Below the pieces are notes generated by a model that searched no databases, was not told the DNA's origin, and worked only from the letters and a program-made list of their open reading frames with translations. The position numbers and the translations under genes were made by a program. Shown piece by piece: positions 24,074 to 33,427 of a DNA stretch of 64,000 nucleotides. The stretch comes from Bacteroidota bacterium (lineage in GTDB: Bacteria; Bacteroidota; Bacteroidia; Sphingobacteriales; Sphingobacteriaceae): contig JAEXHI010000021.1 in the NCBI GenBank assembly GCA_023450085.1, positions 124,001 through 188,000 on the forward strand. Reading direction: 5' to 3'. Position 1 is the stretch's first letter; each line of letters opens with the position of its first letter.

Positions 24074-26788
24074 TTAATTGACAAGTTGTATATGTGTTTT
24101 TGTTGGTTTAGGTTGAACAGTCACTGTTACATCTACGTTTTGTGCCTGACTACAACCTGAGTTTAAGTCTTTGATAGAGGTTAATTTATAGGTGAATGTT
24201 CCAGCCGTAGTGAGTGGAATTAACACGGTAGCCGTATCTGACCCTGAAGGTGTACTCACGGTTTGTGTACTGCCATTATTAACGGTATAACTAAACTCAT
24301 ACGATCCAGTACCATCAGCACCTTTGAAACTAATTGCAGGATTATCATTGGCATCTACACAAACACTTAATGGCCCTGTTGAAGTTCCAGTTGGTAAAGG
24401 ACTTGTTCTGATAATTACATTGGTTTGTGTTCTTTTGGTATTTAATGTTTTGATATAAAATGTATGTATACCAAAAGAAGATATGCTTCCACTCACTGTT
24501 CTAACTCCAGCGGCATCTTGAAAATTTAAAGCTGGCGGAAGTGCCGAATTTTCAAATTGTGTTCCTCCAGCAGATAATGGATAGCTTACGGGTGTGATAG
24601 GGCTTGCTTGGCACAAATCCTGACCATTTACGGTGTTATATTTTATGTTGTTACATATAGCCACGCCAGATGAAGCTCCATTTAAACATTCTTCATCCGC
24701 ATCTACTGGACCAGCTGGATTATTACTGGTAGCATCTGGATCAGTTAAATCAGCTGGCCTTAAAATACTTGCTTTGGTATTATTAAATATCTGATTGAAA
24801 CTTCCTGTAAAAGTGGCTTCTACTAAAAATTCTATCGCACCTTGATTAGGTAAGTTCAGTGTGGCGGTGTAACTCTGAGCTCCAGTAACTGCATTATTTA
24901 TCGTTATTCCGGCAGTTTGATTTGCTTGGGTTACCGAACTAATGGTTAGGCCAGCAGGTAAGTTGATGGCTAAACGTGATCCATTTGCTGGAGAGGGGCC
25001 ATCATTTTGAACTCGGATGGTGTAAGTGATGGTTCTGGCCGAGAAGTATTTAGTTAAATCTGGATTAATGGATTCTATCAATAAATCTGCTAATAGAATT
25101 TCAATATTGACCAAATGCGTGTTTCGATCACTTTCAATATAAGACCAAGTATCCATTGACCTGTTATCACCAAAATGATCATTTGCATTTGTATTGTACC
25201 TGCCAAATTTATGCCCGTTAGTATTGCTGCTAATACCGTTTAAGTTGGTTACCGGATCGGAACTATATCTCGCAGCGCTGCCAGCATTAGAAATATCAAT
25301 ATCATCCCAATAAACTCTATCACTATATTCTGAAGGGTTTGAATTGGCAGGATTTACCGTATAACTGGTGTTGTTTTCTGTAAGTTCGATGATAATACCT
25401 CGAGGGTTTACTTCCATATCGATATAAGGAAAATGAACCTCAGCAGATCTTAAAAACGTTTGAACCAGGGGAGAAATCATCCCTGCGGGTAAAAAGTTGC
25501 CAGCCCCATCTTTAGCATCCCAAAACACTTGGTTATTCCCTGGAACAGCTACCCCGTTTATAATCCTATCCGTACCTCCAGCCACTGGTATGGTAATTTG
25601 ATAACTGCCCGAAGTGGATGAGGTAAAGGTAATGTTGGCACCTTTGCGACTAATTTTTCCCTCGGTTCCCTCAACCCCAGTAATTTTTAAGTTAGTGATG
25701 ATCGGCAATACTACATTTTTCTTCAACCACATGCTTTGATTAGCCGCGGTAACATAAGCATTGGCTGACACTGGTAAATTTGGATCAGGCTTATTGTAAA
25801 ATACTTTATGGGTTTTGTTGATGGCATCATCTAAGGTTCTGGGATCATGTATATAGGTGGCCACCGTAGCATTGCTGAAATTTAAACTTTTATAGGTAGG
25901 TACCCCGCCTACGGCAAATCCGTTGTTGTTAGAGAAGAATGTGAATGCCCAACCGTTATTACCATTTGTTTTCACGCGATAAGCTCTACCGTCTTCGGTA
26001 AGCACATAATTGGTCACATAAAACGCTTTAGCTTCGGTAAAAGCAGGGTTAATGAGTAGATTTAACACGTTGGCATAAACACGACCTTGAACCCAAGCCG
26101 TCCCTGTTGTATTCCTAACAGACACATCCCAAGCGGCCACCACATTTATGGTGTTGGAGTTCTGTGTCCAATTTCCATTCGCCAAAACATCTTGAACATT
26201 TGTGCCGTTGCTTGAGTTTGCACCAACTGATGCCCAAAAATCTACTTTCCAAACTCCTTCTTGTGCTACATTTACAGGAACTGTAAACGGATTGTAGCCT
26301 GCTGCATAACCTGGCCACGACGGTCCTAAAAGTTCATTTGCCCTGTTGGTGATGATTCCTGTAGCTCCGCTTGCGGTGAAGGTAGTTACCACCCCAGTGG
26401 GCGAAGTCACTACTATTCTTCCATTGCCAACTCCAACCGCACTTGATGCCACTGCAATGTTTTCTCCAGCTTTGGCATAAACGAAATGTGTACCTTGTGT
26501 TTTAAATGGATAAGAAACGATATTGCTGGTGCCATCAATATTACTATAAAGAAAGGCTCTGTTTCCAGAAACACCAGCTGGATATAAATCTTTACTCCCC
26601 TCTGCAAAAGCACTTTTATTAAAAAACGCCAATAAGATGGCCGCCAAGGCAATAAGTTTCAATGCCTCACAACATCTAGTTTTCTGAAGGGAAAATAGCG
26701 AAAACAAACATGCCATTCCACTATAGCTCTTACTTAGCGAAACATATCGTTTAGAGGTTACAAATTTTAGCACATTATTTTTAAGCAT
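24074..26788 (-). CDS. Large secreted DUF11/Ig-like surface protein
   Basis: This is the first gene of module 1. The 904 residues have a long N-terminal extension before the signal core (LIALAAILLAFFNKSAFAEG, cut near residue 62), so translation may really begin at an internal ATG. A beta-rich region of about 500 residues follows, with no family I can name. A DUF11 repeat lies near 565-690 (DLTKYFSARTITYTIRVQND), and an Ig-like segment near 760-890. It ends PKPTKTHIQLVN and lacks a T9SS CTD. It is probably exported to the periplasm and, by operon context, may assemble with the CTD-bearing 311-residue protein. The sequence is Asn/Thr/Ser/Gly-rich, like adhesins. Confidence 0.7.
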   Translation of the reverse strand: MLKNNVLKFVTSKRYVSLSKSYSGMACLFSLFSLQKTRCCEALKLIALAAILLAFFNKSAFAEGSKDLYPAGVSGNRAFLYSNIDGTSNIVSYPFKTQGTHFVYAKAGENIAVASSAVGVGNGRIVVTSPTGVVTTFTASGATGIITNRANELLGPSWPGYAAGYNPFTVPVNVAQEGVWKVDFWASVGANSSNGTNVQDVLANGNWTQNSNTINVVAAWDVSVRNTTGTAWVQGRVYANVLNLLINPAFTEAKAFYVTNYVLTEDGRAYRVKTNGNNGWAFTFFSNNNGFAVGGVPTYKSLNFSNATVATYIHDPRTLDDAINKTHKVFYNKPDPNLPVSANAYVTAANQSMWLKKNVVLPIITNLKITGVEGTEGKISRKGANITFTSSTSGSYQITIPVAGGTDRIINGVAVPGNNQVFWDAKDGAGNFLPAGMISPLVQTFLRSAEVHFPYIDMEVNPRGIIIELTENNTSYTVNPANSNPSEYSDRVYWDDIDISNAGSAARYSSDPVTNLNGISSNTNGHKFGRYNTNANDHFGDNRSMDTWSYIESDRNTHLVNIEILLADLLIESINPDLTKYFSARTITYTIRVQNDGPSPANGSRLAINLPAGLTISSVTQANQTAGITINNAVTGAQSYTATLNLPNQGAIEFLVEATFTGSFNQIFNNTKASILRPADLTDPDATSNNPAGPVDADEECLNGASSGVAICNNIKYNTVNGQDLCQASPITPVSYPLSAGGTQFENSALPPALNFQDAAGVRTVSGSISSFGIHTFYIKTLNTKRTQTNVIIRTSPLPTGTSTGPLSVCVDANDNPAISFKGADGTGSYEFSYTVNNGSTQTVSTPSGSDTATVLIPLTTAGTFTYKLTSIKDLNSGCSQAQNVDVTVTVQPKPTKTHIQLVN

Positions 26789-27050
26789 TGCTCTTTAAAA
26801 ATTTGCACTTCATTTGTCCAACTATCTTATTACGAGCGGTGTAAAATTTTAACAAATTTGGTGTTTATTGTTACTGTGTTTAGCCTCATTATCCCTAAAA
26901 CATATACTCCTTTAAGGAATTATCGTCTCGAAAATAAATGATATTTTACACATAGTGAAATAATTTCCACAGTTATTTTAAAATACCGTATTAACGTCGC
27001 TTTTATGAGTATTTTTTTCCCCAATAACACCAATTAACATTGCCTTAACC

Positions 27051-27066
27051 TACCATTTAAATGGTA
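27051..27066. promoter_or_regulatory. Perfect 16-base palindrome, candidate operator
   Basis: TACCATTTAAATGGTA is fully self-complementary. It lies 263 bases upstream of the 904-residue gene and just beyond the pectin-locus terminator. Its length and symmetry fit a binding site for a dimeric helix-turn-helix regulator. No second copy was noticed in the window. Confidence 0.4.
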
Positions 27067-27090
27067 TCCATATTCCCCAATTTTACACAA

Positions 27091-27123
27091 CAAAAAAGTC
27101 GTTGCCAATTACAGCAACGACTT
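27091..27123 (-). terminator. Intrinsic terminator at the end of the pectin locus
   Basis: Ten-base arms AAGTCGTTGC (27096-27105) and GCAACGACTT (27114-27123) pair perfectly with an 8-base loop. Six T residues follow on the minus strand. It lies 53 bases after the stop of the amidohydrolase-like gene. Confidence 0.85.
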
Positions 27124-27175
27124 AAATTTTAAGTAATTATAAAATTGTTTTAGGGAGATAACACCGGTTGGTTAT

Positions 27176-28270
27176 TTACCTTTTGTAATTGTATCCGTAC
27201 CACTTGTTTAAAAAGCCTATAATTGCCCTGTTAAATCTCTCACCAGCAACCTCCCTAATACTTTCCGTATTTCTTACGGTAATCCCAGGCGTTTCGGCCT
27301 GTATTGCAGAGATTTTATCTTGAAAACCTTTGGTTGGTCCCGATATTACCGTGCCGTATTTACGGGTACAATATCCTCCGTTAAAGTAAGGCCTCTTTTT
27401 AGCATTACCTTCCGCATCTGCCCCAAATAGCGTAGCATTCGCATCAAGCGTTTTTAAATTTGGCCCAGGTACAGCTATTACTTTTTCCTTTTCCAACAAT
27501 CCCCCGAAACTGTAAGGACCTCGAATCATTTCCGAAAAACGTACTTGCGGATGAAGTTTGGCGATAGCTGCAATGGATGAAGAATCGGCCAATTTATCTA
27601 TATACTCATCGCTTTGCGAAATGGCGTAATTGCTTAAGCCATAACCCAATTCTGTTTGGTCGATAAACTTGCTTTCTAGGGATTTACCACTCACTGAAAC
27701 ATAAGTTTGAGGACTTTGATAGGTATGCGCCTGCCCATGTAAATCAAGAAACAACGCCCCTTTATCCTTCTTTTGATATTCTGCCATGAAACTGATAGCT
27801 GTTTTCAACAAATCGTGATAGCTTAAATAACTGTTTTTTGCATCTTCATTGGTGTATCTTTTATCCACGTCGTTTGGAAAAGTATTAGGATCCATGCGCT
27901 TCCTAGCAATGGTATTAATCACAATCCAAGCTCGCTTTTTAGTAGAAGATTTAAAGTTTGAAGCAATTTCAAAAGCTAGCGGCAAGGTGTTGATGTCTCT
28001 ACCAGTAGTGCCTGTTTCGGGGATTTCGGGACTACCAATGTTTGTCCCATCATGCGGAACACCCAATATCAAGGGCGCATCCTCATCACCAACTACCAAT
28101 TTTACATACTGCTTAAAACCATAAACGGTATCTCCTGGTTTATAGGTTTTTCCTTCGTAAGTAAAGGTGTTTTCGAACTTTTTGCCACTGTTTTTAAAAG
28201 ACAAAACAATCAGCAAGAATAGCGGCAAGGCTATTAATGCATATTTAATTCTAGGTTGCGTATATCTCAT
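27176..28270 (-). CDS. N-formylglutamate amidohydrolase-like secreted hydrolase
   Basis: This 364-residue protein has an N-terminal membrane or signal segment (ALIALPLFLLIVLSF). Its motifs recall the N-formylglutamate amidohydrolase family, a zinc-dependent fold: LILGVPHDGTNIGSPEIP, INTIARKRMDPN and LFLDLHGQAH. The remainder, with PYSFGGLLEKEKVIAVPGPN and NGGYCTRKYG, is not diagnostic to me. It is the last gene of the pectin locus, 59 bases after the alpha/beta hydrolase and followed by a strong terminator. In this setting a carbohydrate- or cell-wall-related amidase or esterase is as plausible as formylglutamate hydrolysis, and its histidine-pathway relatives are not nearby. The assignment is to the superfamily only. 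Confidence 0.6.
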   Translation of the reverse strand: MRYTQPRIKYALIALPLFLLIVLSFKNSGKKFENTFTYEGKTYKPGDTVYGFKQYVKLVVGDEDAPLILGVPHDGTNIGSPEIPETGTTGRDINTLPLAFEIASNFKSSTKKRAWIVINTIARKRMDPNTFPNDVDKRYTNEDAKNSYLSYHDLLKTAISFMAEYQKKDKGALFLDLHGQAHTYQSPQTYVSVSGKSLESKFIDQTELGYGLSNYAISQSDEYIDKLADSSSIAAIAKLHPQVRFSEMIRGPYSFGGLLEKEKVIAVPGPNLKTLDANATLFGADAEGNAKKRPYFNGGYCTRKYGTVISGPTKGFQDKISAIQAETPGITVRNTESIREVAGERFNRAIIGFLNKWYGYNYKR

Positions 28271-28329
28271 GAGTCTATTTGTTTTAAGATAGACTGTAGT
28301 TTTAGAGAAATGGCTCGATAAAAGTTAAA

Positions 28330-30297
28330 TTATTTATGAAAAGAGATTTCTGCAGACTTTATCCAAGAAGCCATATCGGGAATATCATAATACTCAAGTA
28401 TATTATTGACCACTAAGCCATACCTGTCTTTAGCCAAAGGCTGCTCTAAAATCTGTTGATAGCTTTCCAAGCATTGATACAATTGTAACGTACTGACCTC
28501 AGTTCTGAATAATGCTGCATGCAAAGCTGCTACGCCGATATTTCCTTTTGTATTGACTTCAATTTTTGCGCCAGACAGCTGTTTGTTTTCAGCAATAAAA
28601 TCTAAGATTGTAAATATATCTTCCACTCTTTGTCCAACTAAAGGCTTGCCTATATGCAAAGCCAACATGGCATTACGATAGTCTTTGCTATAGTACTTTG
28701 GGTCGTTCATTTCTGCTTTATCGTTAGTTTCGCCAACTCCACGTAAATCGGCAAAAATATAAGCAGTCCCTTCATCAGCAATAGCAACGCTATCCAGCAA
28801 TTTGTTCTTTCCTTGGTCACTTAGCCAAACGATCACTTTTTTCACTTTGTTTTTTGGATAAGCTACAAAAGCCGGCAAAGGAACTTCGTCGTTTTTACGG
28901 ACAATCAATTTCTCAAAAGACAAGCCTTTCACCTCAGCTTCTCCCACTTTTTCGACATCGACTTTTTGAGGATTCAAACTAATGCCGAGCAATTTTTGAA
29001 TGGCTTTTTTGCGTTGTGCCATAACTAAATTTGCAAACGCTTTACGTTGCTCGGTATACTGCCCGAAAAGCAGTTCGTTGTTTTTCTGGACAGCAATTTC
29101 GTCAGTAAAACTTAAACTTACTTTGTGTTTTGTACTGGCAAACAAATCCTTATCGGTCAGCGTAGGCAACTTGGGCTCTGTCACCGTCCGATCATCATTA
29201 TAAAACCATTTACGAAGCCATTGGACAGCTCTTTCTCTTTTGGGTTTTGAAATTCCATGTCCATCATCATAGGTGAACAGCGCTATCTTTTCTGGCTGGC
29301 CAAGACTTGCATAAACCTTTTTCAAATCATCGTATGATTGCAAAGTCCCATTGTAATCAATAAAATCATAACGGCCAGCAAGTACTAATGTAGGTTTTGG
29401 TGCAGCGGCAATTAAATAATCACTCATTTCCAAGTGAAATGCCCCTTCATTTGGGATCTGGGCGCAACCATCAGCAGCACCTGTGGTAGCCAAGGTATTT
29501 TCGCGACTAGCCAAATAGCTACATGGCACTATTGCTTTCACTCTGTCATCAATAGCAGCAAAGTAAATGGTTTGCATTGCGCCACCGCTGTTGCCTACGC
29601 AAGCTATTTTTGAGGCATCAACTTCTTTTCTAGTCAGCAAGTAATCTAAACCTCGCTGATTGTCAAACAATTCATAAGCAGCAACTGAAGTGCCTAATAA
29701 ATTAGAAGATAAATTGAGCAGGGTATGCTCTGTTGTCGACCCCCTAGTTAATGATTTCCCGCTTGAATCGGTCAACTGAACCCGTTCGCTTTGTGAAATG
29801 GGATCGATCACCAAAACCACAAAACCATTTTTTGCTAATAAAATAGCTGTTTTTTGATAACTCTCTGTCGCTTTCGAAACATCTTCATGGCCACAAAAAA
29901 GCAATACTGCTGGAAGTTTATTTGTTGCTTTTGGGAGATATAGATTGGCGGTTACATGATGATTTCGAAAACTTTGATAAATGATTTTCTCAACATTATA
30001 ACCGTCTTGCGCTATTGTTCCTGTTATTTGAGGATTTAACGATGCTTTTTGAGGCATCTTACTGAACAAATTCTTTGCTTTTTGCTTTACCTTTTCGATG
30101 TAAGCGATGGTTTGTGCTCTACTTTTTAATGCTTCGGAAAAATCAGCATTACGTTTCTCATATTGCCTGTGCATTTGTTGTACCAGATAGGTGTTTAAGC
30201 TTACATCAGCTTTCCAATCAAGCACATTGTATTGTTTTTGGGCGAAGGTATTGGCACACCAAAAAAACAGCAGGAAAATTAAAATTCGTTTCAACAT
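28330..30297 (-). CDS. Two-module alpha/beta hydrolase (acetylesterase-like) of the pectin locus
   Basis: The 655-residue protein has a signal (ILIFLLFFWCANTFAQ). The first module (about 110-370) is an acetyl-xylan-esterase-like alpha/beta hydrolase: LLFCGHEDVSKATESY, VIDPISQSERVQL, the nucleophile elbow VGNSGGAMQ, and TLVLAGRYDFIDY with DDGHGISKPKRE giving the acid and histidine. The second module (about 440-640) resembles another hydrolase, but its elbow position reads TKGNIGVAALHAA with no serine, so it is probably inactive. It probably removes acetyl or related esters from pectin, by context. It lies 145 bases after the PL10 gene. Exact substrate is unknown. Confidence 0.75.
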   Translation of the reverse strand: MLKRILIFLLFFWCANTFAQKQYNVLDWKADVSLNTYLVQQMHRQYEKRNADFSEALKSRAQTIAYIEKVKQKAKNLFSKMPQKASLNPQITGTIAQDGYNVEKIIYQSFRNHHVTANLYLPKATNKLPAVLLFCGHEDVSKATESYQKTAILLAKNGFVVLVIDPISQSERVQLTDSSGKSLTRGSTTEHTLLNLSSNLLGTSVAAYELFDNQRGLDYLLTRKEVDASKIACVGNSGGAMQTIYFAAIDDRVKAIVPCSYLASRENTLATTGAADGCAQIPNEGAFHLEMSDYLIAAAPKPTLVLAGRYDFIDYNGTLQSYDDLKKVYASLGQPEKIALFTYDDGHGISKPKRERAVQWLRKWFYNDDRTVTEPKLPTLTDKDLFASTKHKVSLSFTDEIAVQKNNELLFGQYTEQRKAFANLVMAQRKKAIQKLLGISLNPQKVDVEKVGEAEVKGLSFEKLIVRKNDEVPLPAFVAYPKNKVKKVIVWLSDQGKNKLLDSVAIADEGTAYIFADLRGVGETNDKAEMNDPKYYSKDYRNAMLALHIGKPLVGQRVEDIFTILDFIAENKQLSGAKIEVNTKGNIGVAALHAALFRTEVSTLQLYQCLESYQQILEQPLAKDRYGLVVNNILEYYDIPDMASWIKSAEISFHK

Positions 30298-30346
30298 ATC
30301 TTGAGATTCCTACTATACAAGTATAACCTAACAAAAACTATTATAG

Positions 30347-30393
30347 AGATTGCTTCACTCTTCACACAACCCTGCTTCAGTTCGCAATGACGG
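30347..30393. repeat. Possible REP-like intergenic element
   Basis: Between the PL10 and hydrolase genes is a stretch with GATTGCTTCACTC on the left and CAGTTCGCAATGACGG on the right. ATTGC (30349-30353) and GCAAT (30384-30388) are complementary ends. The wording resembles intergenic repeats common in this group of bacteria, but no second full copy is in the window. Confidence 0.35.
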
Positions 30394-30442
30394 TCGATTT
30401 ACGACAGCGATGGCCTTCAATTCATATCTCTATCGGAGGTTT

Positions 30443-31474
30443 TTACCCGCCATTGGCTTTTAACCATTTAGGATATTCTTTAGCCAACAAATTTTGAGCA
30501 AAAGTACCATACCACGCGTAGCCTACTCTTCGTTCCTTGCTAATTTCTTCTACGCTAGCTTTAACTGAATTATCTCTATCTCCAAAAACAGGCTTATTGG
30601 TGTTCAAATCATAAAAACGGGCCCAGCTGATGGCATCAGCATCTTCTACCAAACCTTTATCATTGTTACCTATACTGCCATATTTGTAACCGATAATCTT
30701 GGTACTTTCAAACCAATCTACTGCATTTTTTATAGCGGTTTTAATTTCTGCTGAAGGATTTTTCAATTTCATTAGAAACCTAACCACGCCTACCGATTCA
30801 CCAGTACTTAAGGAAGCTGGCTCAAAAGCTCTGGCCTTTGCCGGCTTCAGCGTATTCTCCTCATATTGCGCTGCCCAAATTGTGGGTTTACCATTTTGAG
30901 TTACCTGAGTTTTTAAAATACAATCAATGCCTTTTTTTAATGCTTTTTCCGCTTTGGGCAAATAATTGGCATTCACCACGTCAAAACCATTGGTTTGCTC
31001 AACAATATTTAACATTATGGTTAAGGCATTGATCATTGCATTATCGTTATAGGTGATTTCTGCTCTGTATAGGCTCTTATCTGGATAATACTGTGGCCAA
31101 CCACCATTAGCATATTGCGCTCTTAAAAGATAGTCAATCCCTCTCTCCGCTGCTTTTAAATATGCCTTATTATCGGTCTGTTTATAAGCTAAAACCAACG
31201 CATTAATTTCTCTACTGGTTGCATTATTGTCAATGGTAGCATGTAGTTCTGAAGTTGCCTTGATCTTTTGCAACAATGCATCTGTAAGTGGATACTCGTA
31301 TTTCACCACACTTTTATCTTCCAATTGCTTAGGCCAACCACCATTATTCAATTGATAGACCAACATTTTTTCGGCTATACTATCCGTTTTTACGGTTACT
31401 TTAGTGGTATTTTGTGCCGTAGCGCAACTGCTTAAGCCTATACAAGCGATAAGCATACCAAGGACATTTTTCAT
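30443..31474 (-). CDS. pelA: Pectate lyase, polysaccharide lyase family 10 (PelA-like)
   Basis: It cleaves de-esterified homogalacturonan by beta-elimination. From MKNVLGMLIACIGLSSC (ATG 31474) the product is 343 residues with a lipoprotein signal; the ATG at 31486 four codons earlier is also possible. The all-alpha PL10 pattern is clear: YQLNNGGWPKQLEDKS, then LRAQYANGGWPQYYPD, the ITYNDNAMINALTIML helix, and the C-terminal RRVGYAWYGTFAQNLLAKEYPKW that carries the conserved arginine and aromatic cleft residues. Two bases separate it from the GH105 stop, so it belongs to the GH28-GH105-PL10 unit. It probably acts in the periplasm or on the surface as a lipoprotein. Confidence 0.88.
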   Translation of the reverse strand: MKNVLGMLIACIGLSSCATAQNTTKVTVKTDSIAEKMLVYQLNNGGWPKQLEDKSVVKYEYPLTDALLQKIKATSELHATIDNNATSREINALVLAYKQTDNKAYLKAAERGIDYLLRAQYANGGWPQYYPDKSLYRAEITYNDNAMINALTIMLNIVEQTNGFDVVNANYLPKAEKALKKGIDCILKTQVTQNGKPTIWAAQYEENTLKPAKARAFEPASLSTGESVGVVRFLMKLKNPSAEIKTAIKNAVDWFESTKIIGYKYGSIGNNDKGLVEDADAISWARFYDLNTNKPVFGDRDNSVKASVEEISKERRVGYAWYGTFAQNLLAKEYPKWLKANGG

Positions 31475-31488
31475 CTTGAATTTCAATT

Positions 31489-33423
31489 TTATTTCTTCGT
31501 AGCAGCTTGTTTTGCTAACCAGTTTACCAATTCCTGACCTGCTTCAAAGTTCTTATAATTAGCAGGAATCTTTCTGCCATCTACATACTCATTATACAAC
31601 CATGGATCACCAATCACAAACACAGTTCCTTTTCCAAATTTGGTCACCGACATTACGTCATCTCCATCCTTATCCTTTAAAATAGACTTAGCATTTCCCG
31701 ACAATTTTAAACTACTATATTCTTTAATGAACAAGTCTTTTGGCTTAAAAATCTCGTTGCCAGCAGGAACAAGCACTTTTGCAGTTTCGAAATTAGTTGC
31801 TACCGGTACAGTTCCTTTACTGTCGCCATTAAAATGCACTCCAAAAACGTTTGCTAGTTTATTGAAATTAGTTAATTCTACATTAGGTGCATCATTACCC
31901 ATCAATACCAACACCCCGCCTGCTTTTACCCATTCGCTTACTTGTTTGATATCAGTAGCTGAAATAAATTTTGGATTGGGATTCTCCTTCTCAAAATCTG
32001 GATCAACGATGATATAAACTGCTGCATTTTTCAAATTGGCTAATGTTGGTGCTTGGTACAAAGTGTTCAGTTTAAAACCGGAATTCTGAAATTGTTCGCC
32101 CCAAAAAGAAAAACCTCCATTAGGTCTCTCCTCCCATTTGTAATGCCACGATTGATCATTACCACTCTGGTCTTTTTTTATTTCGTTATTAAAATACGAA
32201 TCCAACACTACTGTTTTGCCTTTTCCTATTTTAGGAGTGGCGGCTATTTCCATTTCGTCAGCTGCTAATAAGAAAGCGCCTACTCCTTTTGGATCGTTGG
32301 TGATTACTTTTTCACTTACATAATACTCGTAGCTACCATCGCGATACGGCTTACCTCCCAGACCAGATACTTCTACCGTTCCTTTCAAATTAACCATTCC
32401 TGCAGTTCGCTGTTCTATAAATTCTTTTTGAATGCCCTTATAACCCTTGTCTGCCACTGCAAAATATGAGGCTGGCAACCAACCATTTCTCACGGCTTTG
32501 GCAAAGGTATACACAAACATACTCGATGCAGATGCCTCTAAATAGTTACCTTTTCCAGTAGGTTTATCCAATACGTCATACCATAAACCGCTTTTGGGAT
32601 CCTGTACTTTTTGTACGGCTTGTGCGAAACGATTTAGAATGGCAATGATTTCTTTTTTACGAGGGTTATTATCAGGAAAGTTATCCAAAACATCTACCAT
32701 GGCCATTCCATACCAGCCCATAGCTCTACCCCAAAAATTAGGCGATTTACCAGTTGTCTTGTCAGCCCAAGCTTCTGCTTTCGATTCGTCCCATCCATGA
32801 TAAAGCAAACCTGTTTTAGCATCTCTGGCATTTTTTTCCATCCATACAAACTGGTTGGCAATGTCGTCAAAGGCTTTTTGGTCTTTTACCAAAGCAGCGT
32901 ATTCTGCATAAAAAGGTTGCCCCATATACAAACCATCCAACCACATTTGATAAGGATAAATTTTCTTATGCCAAAAACCACCTTCTTTGGTTCGAGGATG
33001 TTGTTTTAGCTGCTCCCACAAACTAGTTGCCGCAGTAAAGTATTTCTTGTTTCCAGTAACCTTGTACAAAGTGAGTAAAACACGACCATTTTTAACATTG
33101 TCTATGTTATAGTCTGCCTGTTTGTAGCGTTCAATTTTACCGTCTTTAGTTACAAAGAAATCCATGCTTTTTTGCATGTATTTAAAGTATTCGCCATTGC
33201 CAGTCCTTCTCCAAACCCCATCTATCCCTTCTAGTACCACACCTTGGTCATAAGCCCATTTTACTTTTTTTGGCACTTCTGGATTTAGATTTAAAGAATC
33301 CTTCCAGATTTCCATTACTGTGGCCGCCATTTGTTGCGAAAGTGGTTGGCTTTGTGCAACTGCATTGAACGATAAGACCGATGAAGCAACTGCTAATACA
33401 CTATAATTAAATACCTTGTTCAT
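31489..33423 (-). CDS. Glycoside hydrolase family 105 (unsaturated rhamnogalacturonyl/galacturonyl hydrolase) with C-terminal GATase-like domain
   Basis: GH105 removes the 4,5-unsaturated uronic acid left by pectin lyases. The 644-residue protein starts MNKVFNYSVLAVASSVL with a signal ending AVAQ; a longer frame to 33462 would place this signal internally. Residues about 25-390 are the alpha/alpha barrel, with KVKWAYDQGVVLEGI, MWLDGLYMGQPFYAEYA (catalytic aspartate region) and NFWGRAMGWYGMAMVDVL. After about 410 comes a second domain (VVLDSYFNNE, VYIIVDPDF, WVKAGGVLVLMGND, FVIGDPWLYNEYVDG) like the glutamine-amidotransferase-like domains attached to many Bacteroidota GH105 proteins. It lies four bases after the GH28 stop and two before the PL10 gene. 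Confidence 0.88.
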   Translation of the reverse strand: MNKVFNYSVLAVASSVLSFNAVAQSQPLSQQMAATVMEIWKDSLNLNPEVPKKVKWAYDQGVVLEGIDGVWRRTGNGEYFKYMQKSMDFFVTKDGKIERYKQADYNIDNVKNGRVLLTLYKVTGNKKYFTAATSLWEQLKQHPRTKEGGFWHKKIYPYQMWLDGLYMGQPFYAEYAALVKDQKAFDDIANQFVWMEKNARDAKTGLLYHGWDESKAEAWADKTTGKSPNFWGRAMGWYGMAMVDVLDNFPDNNPRKKEIIAILNRFAQAVQKVQDPKSGLWYDVLDKPTGKGNYLEASASSMFVYTFAKAVRNGWLPASYFAVADKGYKGIQKEFIEQRTAGMVNLKGTVEVSGLGGKPYRDGSYEYYVSEKVITNDPKGVGAFLLAADEMEIAATPKIGKGKTVVLDSYFNNEIKKDQSGNDQSWHYKWEERPNGGFSFWGEQFQNSGFKLNTLYQAPTLANLKNAAVYIIVDPDFEKENPNPKFISATDIKQVSEWVKAGGVLVLMGNDAPNVELTNFNKLANVFGVHFNGDSKGTVPVATNFETAKVLVPAGNEIFKPKDLFIKEYSSLKLSGNAKSILKDKDGDDVMSVTKFGKGTVFVIGDPWLYNEYVDGRKIPANYKNFEAGQELVNWLAKQAATKK

Positions 33424-33427
33424 GTGC

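Larger units (their letters stand above)
26789..27175. other. Intergenic region between surface operon 1 and the pectin locus
   Basis: These 387 bases are the upstream region of the 904-residue gene and the downstream region of the pectin locus. It holds a minus-strand terminator (27091-27123), a perfect 16-base palindrome (27051-27066) and a small palindrome TCCTTTAAGGA (26908-26918). I found no exact TAnnTTTG box on the minus strand. No credible gene is present. Confidence 0.6.

Noticed and set aside
22345..26788. Possible single adhesin gene broken by frameshifts
   Set aside because: Each of the three proteins has its own start and signal peptide, with short clean gaps, and no continuation of one protein in a shifted frame was seen.
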